DNA of 64,000 nucleotides from Cannabis sativa (Eukaryota; Streptophyta; Magnoliopsida; Rosales; Cannabaceae). The notes below the pieces were generated by a model. The model was not told the origin of the DNA and did no database searches. It saw only the letters and a program-made list of their open reading frames with translations. The stretch spans positions 32,227,323-32,291,322 of the forward strand of contig NC_083602.1 of assembly GCF_029168945.1 (NCBI RefSeq), in the 5' to 3' direction. This document shows positions 22,841-33,245 of the stretch, piece by piece. A program made the position numbers and the translations under genes. Each line of letters begins with the position of its first letter. The stretch's first letter is position 1.

Positions 22841-23810
22841 CATTTAGATGTTTACTTCAGATTGATTATGAGTTGTGACAGTGACATTGGGATAACATAT
22901 ACAATGAACCAAATATGATACGACCACCTCACCAAAATTAATGGTTCCCATAGTATGTTATCATTCTTATTTCTTAAAGATTTGCATTGATCTTATAATG
23001 ATAAAGTTGTTCGATTTAAATATATTTTTAGAGTTTTTTGTCAGTTATGTAATAGTAATGCTTTGATACTTTTTTTGTTTGCGTATTAATTTTTTATTTG
23101 TTTGTTTTTGTATTTTGCTATAATTGGACTACTTTATTTTTTTTGTAGTGTTTTGTCTATTTTTTATTTTAAGTTTGGCTTATTATTTTTGTATATGGTT
23201 GGAACTGATTTTGTAGGCTTTGTTATTCACAAATTTTGTTATGATTTTTTATACGGTTAAAACTTAAAACCAATTTACCAGGGTTCGAAACTAGTTTTCA
23301 CAGTTTTATTTTGTTTTAAAATTTTTGTTGTATAATGGGTGTTGTTTTGATTATATTTGTGAGTATTTTTTTTGTGTGTATGCTTTTTTTTTACTAATAA
23401 AACTTGTTTTAGTTATCTTTGTTGTTTATCATTTATATTTTGTTATGATTTTTTATAAGGTCGAAACTGGTTTCATAGGGTTCACCAGTTCGAAAATAGT
23501 TTCACGGAGTTTATAGGTTTTGAGGCTTTTGTAATGTAGTTGCTCCAATTTAAGATGTTATTCTATATTTTTTATTTTAAGCTTTTTTAATATTTTATTT
23601 CTAGGTTCAAAACTGGTTTTCATACTTATATTTAATTTTTAGATTTTTGTTGTGTGTTGTTTTAAATATATTTGTGAGTTTTTTAATTTGTTTGTCTGTG
23701 TGTATGTTTTTTTTTCATTTGGTTGTTTGATGAACTAGTTTCAATTATCTTCATTATTTATTATTTTAGGTTTTGTTATGATTTTGTTACGAGGGTTTAC
23801 AGGTTTAAAA
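22841..23810. other. T-rich spacer with repeated AACTGGTTTC-like motifs
   Basis: No credible gene. From about 23250 to 23800 the sequence repeats variants of GAAACTGGTTTCA at irregular spacing within T-rich DNA. The same kind of sequence resumes at 29740-30660, on the other side of the retrotransposon complex at 23811-29718. Confidence 0.5.
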
Positions 23811-25009
23811 TGTTGGAAAATTATTGGTTTGGTATTTCTATTGGAGCACAACAATTTCCAACAGTCAAAAGCTTATCCTTTCCTACCCTGCTTCAATGGA
23901 AGGTAAGAAATCAACATGTGATAATACAAGAGTGAAAATTGTGATATTTTGTGATCTAGTATTTTTTTATAATAGTAAAATTTATATTAACATATATTTT
24001 CCTATGTTGAGATATAGATTTTTATGTTATTGTATATGAGATATATATATACGTTATATATGTATGGGAGTATATGTCATATTATTATAGTAATATATGA
24101 TATGATATTTGAATATATTACATGTTAATCTGTATATGTGAGACACATAATATATAATATGTATATGAGTTATATATATTATATATGTTGAACATATGAT
24201 AATATATATTTATGTATGTGATACATATATAATATATATTATGTAGAGATGATATATATTATGATGAGTATATGTTATATATATGCATGCGAGATAAGTA
24301 ACATGTGTAACTAATTATATTTAGTGTATATCACTACAAGAAAAAACATTTACGATAACACTGAAAAAATGTAATTAAATGTATTTTATAACATTTTAGC
24401 AACTGTTAAGACAGCCCATGTAATTAAAAGTATTGACATTTAATTACATTTTTTAAATGTTATTAAATAGTATTTATAACATTATTTTAGTGTTATATAT
24501 TATAAATAGTTAACATTAATTTAGTGTTATGATTTTATGTTACATTTATTGATAACATTTTCAAAATGTAATCATATAAGTTTTAATTACAATATTATTA
24601 TGTTATATATAAAAAAATATTACATTTTAATATTGTTATAATTTTTTAATAATAACATTTTTTTAATGTTATCATTCCTCTTATGTTATATTCATTTAAT
24701 AACATTTTAAAAATATAATCATATACTTTTTCATTACATTATTATTATTATGTTATATATTAAAAAATATTATATTTTAATATTGCTATAATTTCTCAAT
24801 AATAACACTTTGATCGAAGTACAAAATAAGATGATAAATCTAATATATTTCTTATACCATCAAAATATTCAACACATGTATCACAAATGAAATTTGGTCC
24901 AAGTACAAAAAAACATGATAAAAGCTCATGTAATGTTTAATAAGTCTAATAAAAATCTATTTGTAACATTTATCATTAATTACTAATTGCAGAAAGAAAA
25001 AAATGTATA

Positions 25010-25980
25010 CAGAGAATACAGAGTCCCCCCATGAAATCCATCTGGTGATGCTTCCTTAACAATAACACAAGTACACCTTCCTATATCCATAGGCAATGGT
25101 CTGCACATTCAGGACCTGAAACAACAACCAAATAAGAACCCCAATTCATATCTCAATCAAAGAAGAAATCATCTTTTTCTTCTTATACTTTTTGTATATT
25201 TATTTAAAGAAAAAAAAAACACTGACTTATTAGGGAGAGTAGACCAAGAAGAAGCGGGGAGCAGCCTCAGAATCAGAATAATCCCATATCTTCAAAGAAC
25301 TAGAGTGTTCTGACTCACTAGGCTCCCATGTTTTGAAAGCACCAAAGGACTTGTCATCACAGCTCACAACCAGAAATTAAAAATAAAAAATAAAAAGTCT
25401 TCCCACAGCATTAAAATGTATACAACTGAGGCTCTCTCCCCATTACTTGAGTATAAAAGAGAAATACCTCTCTTTTAGTCACGTACATGCCTGTACCGGA
25501 TCACTAGAAACCACTTTTAATCTCTCACAGGGGTATATTATCAAATTAATGTTATTTTCAGCCTCAGTTCCATTGGCCTGAGAATACGAATTCTCAATCG
25601 ATGATCTTGTGTCTTCTGTTGGAGAACCTGCATACGTCAATGAGTATAGCACTATATTCAGTTGTCACTCTCTAAATTTTTACTATGCATCAAAGTAAAG
25701 CAGTGTATTTTTATGCTAAATCTAATCATGCAAGTGAAATCAGCTTCTTCTTTTCTTTTTTAGTTAGAACTTAAATCAACAAACTTAGGATCATAATTAG
25801 TTACCAGGGCTACTACCACTACGAGGAGATTCAGAAAAGAGTTTCCTGGCAGTTGGAGTTGAAGTGGACTGGGAGCGACTGACAGGAGACTTCCAATTTG
25901 AGCTTGAACAATTAGGTGCAGGAGATGGACTTCTTCCCTGGCTATGCGAACAATTTGAGCTATGCGAACGATATTCCTAG
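25010..25980 (-). pseudogene. Exon-like fragments of a second captured gene (unrecognised)
   Basis: Four minus-strand open pieces look like exons. They are about 25980-25806 (SHSSNCSHSQGRSPSPAPN ... ARKLFSESPRSGSSPG, followed by GTAACT), about 25630-25530 (EDTRSSIENSYSQANG), about 25375-25235 (VVSCDDKSFGAFKTWEPSES and SLKIWDYSDSEAAPRFFL) and about 25108-25000 (CRPLPMDIGRCTCVIVKEA and SPDGFHGGTLYSLY, after CAG). They are GC-richer than the surrounding transposon and have plausible splice borders. I do not recognise the family. They may come from one host gene copied with its introns. Confidence 0.5.
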
Positions 25981-26232
25981 ATCATCAAATCAATTCAATT
26001 CAACAAATTTTGTTCTAATTAGTATAATAGAACAATTTAACTTTGATGAGCAATTCAATACAAAATACTAAAAATTAATATGAACAGAGAGTAAAGCCAT
26101 ATATATACATACATATGTAATACATATATGTATATAAATCTCTGACCTTTTGACTATAAAAAGTCAAATAATCTCTTACCTTTTGACCTTCAACCAATTT
26201 AAGCTAGGAAAATCTCATCTTCATCAATGAAA

Positions 26233-26739
26233 TCAAATTAACTCAACACAACAGAAATTGAGCAATTTTGTTAGTAAATTCTGTTCTAAATTATTCGAAT
26301 TAGCATTAATGTAATGCTTAACAGCTTCTCTAATATCATCAAACTCATAAGAACTCTCAAACTTACTCAGTTCACAATCGCCGCCGACATCGTCAACGAA
26401 GGCCTGAACAAGAACTCCATTCTCCGGCTGCAAAGAGTATTCTCTGTTTCCGTCTAGTTTATCGAGAACAAGAGAAGCGTATTCTCTCAATCCAGCCGTG
26501 AAAACAACAACCTCGAATTTATCGTCGTTTTCCCTAAGGTATTCGAGCAGTTCATCAACTCCAGGTTGTTTCAATACGTAGAAATTCAGATTTTTGGAGG
26601 CGGATTTGGCATGGAATGAACCAGAGTCTCGTCTAGACTTGGCCGTACGACGAAAATCGAAGAGAGAGATGGGGAGAAGAGAGAGAAAGAGAGAGATTGA
26701 CAAAAATTGGGGTTTCTGTGATTTTGTCCAACTATTCAT
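26233..26739 (-). pseudogene. Captured FCP1/SCP1-like phosphatase fragment in the CACTA element
   Basis: An open frame of 168 codons includes FYVLKQPGVDELLEYL, KFEVVVFTAGLREYASLVLD, EYSLQPENGVLVQAFVDD and FDDIREAVKHYI. These are parts of the HAD-type small C-terminal-domain phosphatase (NIF/FCP1 homology) family, which removes phosphate from proteins such as the RNA polymerase II tail. The catalytic DLDETL motif is absent, and about 40 residues between SLVLDKLD and EYSLQPENG are missing, so two distant parts have been fused. The frame is open but the product cannot be a normal phosphatase. Confidence 0.8.
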
Positions 26740-26854
26740 TTATTTTTTTTTAGTTACGTCCTTAACATTTATTAATTTTTTTTAAGAGGTGGTAACGTTT
26801 TTTTTAAAGTGTTATTGTTAAATGTAATAAAATGGTAAAAATGTTGTAGTGTAT

Positions 26855-28599
26855 ATGATAATAATAATAATATTGTTAATGATAGAAAAGATGTATTCAT
26901 CATTTTTTGAATGGAGTTTTGGAATTATTTTTCCATTAGTAGTTTTTATCTCATTTTATGAGATGAGAAAGTAAACTTGTCTTGTCATAATAGCAAGAAC
27001 AAATGGATCAAAAGTGGATCCAAACTTATAAAATGAGTCATAATTGGAAGAGCGATTTTTAGACTCAAATCAAAGTGAATCAAGGTGGATTCGAAAATTG
27101 TGAAAAGATAACAAAGTTGGAAAAGTAATTTTGAATCTTAAATAACTAAAGTGGTGAACAAATTGATGAGAATTTTGTCAACTTTGGTATAATTTTGGGC
27201 TAATCTCAATGAGGAGACAACCTTTAAATTTTGAGAACAAATCATCACATTATTTTTTAAATGGTGATGTGAGTTTGATATTTTAGTTTTGTTGAGAAAA
27301 CTATAAATGTCAAATGATATTTTAAAGTGGCCTTATAGAGTCATTTCAAGAGAAAAATATACAAAAGTAATATTTTATATACACTTTATGGTGGAAATGT
27401 GGGAGTGAGTCACAAACTTAATCAAAATGTGATGATTGTTGATTAGTTATTTGATTTGGAACTCAAATTCTAAATCAATTTTGATTATGTGCATATGCGA
27501 AAATTTTGACATATTTTGGTGTCAAATTTTAGTGAAAATAATTTCAAGAAGGAAATTAAAGAGAAATTATAAAAACAAAGTGGTCATCTATATTTAAAAT
27601 TAAGATATTATCTTGATAGTGAAATGTGAGAAAATGTGGGAGTGATATCTTATATTTATCAAGCAATTTGGTAAAATAATGGATGATATGTGAAATTTAG
27701 GCATGCTTGGTGCCTAAGACTTGAGTATAACTTAGACATGTTTGGTGTCTAAAGTTAGTGTATAAATTTTGATATGCTTGGTATCAAAATTTGTGAGAAA
27801 TAGAGAAAGTGTAAAAATTTATCTTCTACGATTAAGTTTTCAAAGCTTAAGTATACTTAAGGAGAAAAGTGGTCATGTAATAATGGACACTAATTTTGGC
27901 TAGCAAGATTCGCTTGAAATCGAAAAGTATGTGGTTATAACAAATCGCTTAATCTCCGTACAAGATTAAAGCATGAAATTTTGAGCGATGGAACCTAAAC
28001 TCCCATAGAGTTTTACTCATTAATGGTAACCTATCTTAACACTAGTAAAAATCTAGTCTTAAGTTCAATAGGTAATAACAAGTCAATAGAGTAAAAAAGT
28101 AGTACTCAACTTGTCCCATCTATGAATGAGTACTAATGGTAAAATTTGGAGGGTTAAAACCGAAAGGTTTTTCAATGGAATGATGTGTCTAAAGAGAAGT
28201 TGTGAGACACTAATTTCCACCTATATGGACTAGAGGTGGTGCCGCCTCTTATGAGAATTGGGAGTTATTCTCTAGAGAGTCCATAAAATGGATGTTGCAC
28301 ATGGCGATTAACGGTGCACAAGCGAGATCTAATGAGGTCTCAAGTGAACTCTAGCAACGATGTGTGTGTTATCACCGGTTTGTATTAAAGAAATAGTGGT
28401 TCAATGCTACGGCAACTAAAATTTCAACAAACTTTGTGGTAACTACACTAAGGTAAAATTCAAGTCGAAAGACATTTTACTTTATGCATCTAAGTAAGAT
28501 CTCTATAAAAATGTTTGATTTATTCAATCAAAGTGGGGGATATATGTAATATTTGATTGATTAAATAATGTTACAATGGTGTGTCACAAATTTTAATTT
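26855..28599 (+). other. Non-coding interior of the LTR element
   Basis: About 1.7 kb of AT-rich DNA without a gene. The stretch 27900-28560 has the moderately complex, G-rich phrases typical of a retrotransposon 3' non-coding region and ends in two purine-rich blocks (AAAGTGGGGGATA near 28540 and AGTGGGGGAA at 28600), the second next to the LTR. Confidence 0.4.
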
Positions 28600-28609
28600 A
28601 GTGGGGGAA

Positions 28610-29718
28610 TGTTATACTATTTGTTATAATATAATATAGATTAAAATATTTAAATGTGACATATTATATATTAATATGAGATTAATATATATTATGTGTT
28701 GGATGATGTATTATATCATATATAGTATAATAATACACATAAAAGTTGTAACATATGAGGAGTTACAAATCTGAAAATAGATTGTAACTTAAGGATTACA
28801 TGTAATTAAGTGAGTTATTACATGTTACAATACCCAATTATATCATTTAAATGAGTATTAGGACATTGGAGGAATATTTAATTCGCAGAGGAGTTACAAA
28901 AACTAAATTTGAGTTTTCTGGAAACAGTTGTTTAATGGCTGTTTTACGAAAACCTGATACCCAATTATATCATTTAAATGAGTATTGGGACATTGGAGGA
29001 ATATTTAATTTGGAGAGGAGTTACAAAAACTAAATTTTGAGTTTTCTGGAAACAGTTGTTTAATGGTTGTTTTTATGTTGTTTTATGGTTGTTTTATGAA
29101 CACCTGGAACTAGTTTTTGAAAACCTTCATAAACGTACATAAATTAATTGAGCATATTTCCAGCTCTCTTGTCCAACGTTTTTATCCCATTAAACACCAA
29201 TTAAAGTGTTGGTAACAGCCATGTGATGAAAGGATTTGATTTTCAAATGTGATCCTCAAAACACTATAAATAGAGGTCTTGGGTTCACTTTGGGAGAGAA
29301 GAAGTTTCTATCAAGAGAGCACATTGCTAAAAACACTATAGGCTTGATAAATCCAGAAAGCTATTTCCATTCTTTCTTTTCCCTAAGTGCTTGTGGTAGG
29401 GGGAAATAAGCTTTTGGACAAAGGTGTAAGACCTTGTTCAAGTTTGGTGATTCTCCTATTATACACTTGTGGTGTATATGGTGTTGAGATTGCTCTCACA
29501 TCTCTTATATATATATGCTACTTGTATATTGTGTTTATGTGTAGCTTATTACTTTGAGTTGTAATTCTTCTCTTCTCTCTATATTCTCTGTTTTATGTGT
29601 ATATTTTTTTTAGTATTGTAACGTTATTTAATACGTGATTTTATCCTTTGTATTATTTGTCATAGAGTTGTAATCTTGTTGGTTTGATATTTCTATTAGA
29701 GTACAACAATTTCTAACA
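28610..29718 (+). repeat. 3' LTR or solo LTR (about 1.1 kb)
   Basis: Starts TGTTATACTATTTG directly after a G-rich polypurine tract and ends TTTCTAACA. It contains a clear core promoter, CTATAAATAGAGG near 29263, followed by a CT-rich leader, as in retrotransposon LTRs. It also contains a 127 bp tandem duplication. Confidence 0.6.
28831..29084 (+). repeat. 127 bp tandem duplication inside the LTR
   Basis: TACCCAATTATATCATTTAA begins at 28831 and again at 28958, and the following about 120 bases match with only a few changes (including GAAACAGTTGTTTAATGG in both). This is a direct, head-to-tail duplication upstream of the LTR TATA box. Confidence 0.85.
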
Positions 29719-31270
29719 TGAAATTGGTTTGTTGTTGTACGTAATTAAGCCTTATGTTTTTTTTTTCTTTTGTTATTTTAAGAAACTGGTTTCACAATGT
29801 GAAATTTTTAACTAGTTGATAAGTGAAATTGGGTTCTGATAATTTAATTTGACAAGCTATTTGTTAAAAAAATGTGTTATATATTTTTTTTTTTTTGACT
29901 AACTTGTTTTTGTGTTTTAATTTTTTTTTTATTGTTTCGTTGTTTTATGTCTGTTGTTTTTAATTGATTGTTTAATATATCTGTTTTTTTTTTTTTTTGT
30001 CAGATTTTTAATTATTTGTTAATGTAATTAGTTTCTTTTTATACGATATTCCATTGGTTGTTTATTGTAAATGGTTTCTCTGTGCCAATTTTTTTTTATT
30101 TAATTAGTTAAATGCAACTCGTTTCAATGATTTAAGTTTTTTTATCTTTTAAGAATTCTCTTATTATGGTGGTATGCTTTTTTTTTTTTTAATTAACTAG
30201 TTTTTCTGTTTTAATATATCATTTCATTATTTTAGGTTTCTTATGTTTTTGTTTTAATTTTTTTAGTTAATTGTATTAAATAACTAGTTTTTGTATTTAA
30301 TGTTTATTTTAGTCATTTAGGTAATTAGTTTATGTGGGTTAATTTTTAATTTAATTATTTTACGTAATCGGTTTCTCTATATTAAATTTTTGCTAAGTTG
30401 TTTAATGTAACGTTTATAGGTCACTGTTTAAAATTTCTTTTATGGTGTGTATTTTTTTTTTAAATAATTGATTTTTGTAATTGATGTATCATTTCATTAC
30501 TTTAGGCGTCATACATTTGTTTATTTTTTAGTTTGTAATATGAGATTGGTTTATGGATTAAATTATTGCTTTTTATTATACGTAATTGACTTTAAGATTT
30601 AGTTTTTAATTTGGTTAATTTACATAACTTGTTTCTAGGTTTTATTCTTTTAACTAGCTAATAAATATTAGTGATTTTTCTTTGTCGAATAATAAGATTT
30701 AACTTTAGCAACAACTCCAACGTCTAACATCGATCATTGACAATTTCAATCTCTAACTACGGTGATTCTTTGATAGCGACAACTTTTTTGACAATGATAG
30801 AAATTTTGTCGAATATTCTCACTCTAATTTCTACTTTTATTTCGGTTAATATTTTATTTTAGTAGATAGTGACTGTATTGTGTAATGGGTTGATGGTTGA
30901 ATCTTTGAGCTTCTAAGAAAATTATAATTGGTTTTAATTTTGGTCTTGTGTTAGTTTTAGTTTTGATAGTGGGTTGGTGGTAAGTCTTAATTAGAAACAT
31001 ATAAAATTTATATATAATATTTGGTATTTGTAACTTTTTTTTTTTGTTAAAAAATCAATTTTTGATTATATAGAATTAATTACTTTATTAAATTATTGTC
31101 CTACAAAAATTATTTTAGTACTATTGTTTTTTTTTTATTTAAGCGTTTATATATTACAACCATATTTTACCTGCGACTCGAATCCAAAACCTCCAACACA
31201 CACCTATTTATGGCCACTTGAGCTAGCTTCAAGTGGTTTTTAGTACTATTGCTTTAGTTTCTGTAAAAAA
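29719..31270. other. T-rich, gene-free spacer with AACTNGTTTC-like repeats
   Basis: Variants such as GAAACTGGTTTCA, TAATTAGTTTCT, TAACTAGTTTTT and GTAATCGGTTTCTC recur about every 60-120 bases between 29740 and 30660. Otherwise poly(T) tracts dominate. No coding potential was seen. Confidence 0.5.
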
Positions 31271-31384
31271 AAATTCAGTTGAGATTATTTTTGTTCTTAA
31301 TTTTAGTTTTTTTTCTTTTTTTATTTTTTAGTTTTTTTATTGCATTTATTTTTATACACAATAATTTTTTCAATATTTTTAAGT

Positions 31385-31740
31385 TATTTTTGAAAAAATA
31401 TCATATTGAATTGGCTAGGTTGCTATATTTGGAGCGGTGTAGTATTGTTTCTGATTGCAACATGACGGTGGCGATGCTTGGTAGGCCGCCAGAGCTGTGT
31501 GGGGAGTGGGATTTAATGTTTTGTGATATTCGCAAGTTAATGGTTGAGAATGGTATTTTAGGTGTCCTTTTTCAATTGAGATCGGCGAATAATGCAACAC
31601 ATTTAATAGCTAAGAATGTTTTATGTTGTAAAACTTCTTGTTTCTAGGATGGAGGAGTTCCTCCAATGGTTGCCTCTGTTATAGTGGAGGACAGGCCTAT
31701 CATTTTGTAACTGTTGGTTTGCTTACTATTAAAAAAAAAA
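31385..31740 (+). mobile_element. LINE 3' end (RNase H fragment) with poly(A)
   Basis: The plus frame gives CNMTVAMLGRPPELCGEWD and LRSANNATHLIAKNVL, the RNase H tail of a plant LINE ORF2, followed by a stop and an A-run at about 31729-31740. It is 5'-truncated, as most LINE copies are. Confidence 0.65.
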
Positions 31741-32003
31741 AGTTTCTATGCCATATACATGATCTCTTTATTTGGTGATGTAATTAAAGAGTGTCAAAAC
31801 TTGCTTGTGAATTTAAGGGGTGTTACTATTTCTTTTGTAAAACGGTCAGCAAATTTAGTAGCTCACACAATTGCTAGAACTGCTATTTCTTACCCTGATC
31901 GTACTTTCAGTATGGGGGATGTCCCAACTGATTTGCTACCATGTTTGGTGGCTGAGTTTGAAAGTTAAATAAAGTTTGATTACTTTCTTCAAAAAAAAAA
32001 AAA
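31741..32003 (+). mobile_element. Second LINE 3' end (RNase H fragment) with poly(A)
   Basis: The frame 31760-31968 gives SLFGDVIKECQNLLVN and SFVKRSANLVAHTIAR, ending AEFES and a stop, then an AAATAAAG signal and an A-run at 31991-32003. The first insertion's A-run lies directly in front, so two truncated LINE copies are stacked head to tail. Confidence 0.7.
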
Positions 32004-33245
32004 TTATTCCTTTTTTTTCTTCATGTTTTTGTAAATAACCTGTTGTATAAATATTGCTATTATTCTCATTTGTATAGGCACTACGGTGTCCGACACCACT
32101 ATAAAATAACGTGGGAGAAGTTGAAAAATACTCACTTTTTTATACACTAATCAAATTTATTTATAAATAAAATTTAATTTAAATATCTCTTTTTTATGAG
32201 TATTGTACTTAAATTATCCTCATACAGTCACATAATTTAAATATAATTTCAAACATAATAGATTACTATTATTTGTAAATAGATGTGTTGGTTTGTGAGA
32301 AAGTTAAGGCAAACTTTTGATTAGAGAATAATGGAAATTATCGTAAAATAATAAGGGTAAAATTAGTACAAATATTAAAAAAATGAGGTAAACATGATAG
32401 ATTTTGAAAAAAAGAGTAAACATTAAAAATATCAAATTAAACTAAAGAGATATATAGTGTAATTTCCTTTTATAATTCTCATTTTGTATTCGACCCACCA
32501 GTGCTGACCTCAATGGTTTGTTTCAATTAGTTTACTAGGATAATCCTTTTTCCCTGATATTGTTTTGTAATTCAATAAAAAGAATCACAGTACATACCTC
32601 ACTATTTGTAACAAAGTTTTTGTTTCACCATTTACCTTAAAAACTCCTCAGATAAATTAAATTTTGGAAACAATAATTATACAGTAAAATATTCTCTATT
32701 CAAATTAAGTATTTACGATTTTATAATTTATTTATTAAACGAAATCATTACAGCCAAAAAGTATGAATGAAATTATGTTTAAAAGCTTCATTATTAATAT
32801 GGTTATAATAAATGAGCAAGGAACCAAAACATTATAACAATATAAAATATGTTTATATCAACTGACTAGTGACCATAGTTCAGTTGTCTTCCTATCAGAA
32901 ACTTTTCTCTTCAGGTCGGTTGGAGCTTTGAAAACATTCATCCCTTCCTAAAAATTACTTTGATAATAAGTTTGTTTATGATTATCACAAACTCAGTGAT
33001 AGGAAAAATTTACATCCTTACATTACATTTATTTATACATGGACATTCTATGCAACCAAAATGGTTCCATAGCTGGAGTTCGATGGAGTTTTATAAATCA
33101 AAGAAATTCTCATATTGATAATTTGTTTTGTTTAACAAGTTTAAAGGTATTTATAAAATAGTTCAGTCTAAAGGTTTGTTCTGAGTCTCACTCAAAAGAG
33201 TCAAGAATCAGTAGCAATAGCAGTCTCCTGGAACCTCTGTACAGT
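32004..33245. other. AT-rich spacer downstream of cysteine synthase gene 1
   Basis: No gene or recognisable transposon was found. In contrast to the two other cysteine synthase copies, no U1 snRNA gene lies on this side. The last about 60 bases before 33246 are presumably 3' UTR of the minus-strand gene. Confidence 0.5.

Larger units (their letters stand above)
24332..26851. mobile_element. Non-autonomous CACTA (En/Spm) transposon carrying gene fragments
   Basis: The left end is CACTACAAGAAAAAAC and the right end is GTTGTAGTG (inverted CACTACAAC), with TAT on both outer sides (24329-24331 and 26852-26854), the 3 bp duplication typical of CACTA transposons. Subterminal DNA (24350-24800) is full of TAACATTTTTTAATGTTAT-like palindromic repeats, the usual transposase-binding arrays. 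There is no transposase. The interior instead carries GC-richer exon-like pieces on the minus strand (25010-26739), so it resembles a Pack-CACTA element. Confidence 0.85.
23811..29718 (+). mobile_element. LTR retrotransposon remnant with nested CACTA element
   Basis: The right end is an LTR of about 1.1 kb (28610-29718) preceded by a polypurine tract AGTGGGGGAA (28600-28609). The left end at 23811-23863 is a 53 bp relic that starts TGTTGGAAA, ends TTTCCAACA and shares the terminal TACAACAATTTC-like block with the right LTR. The interior (23864-28609, minus the CACTA insert) is AT-rich and has no protein coding that I can recognise, so this was a large non-coding (LARD-like) or heavily deleted element. 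A target duplication was not found, and the left boundary is uncertain. Confidence 0.45.
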
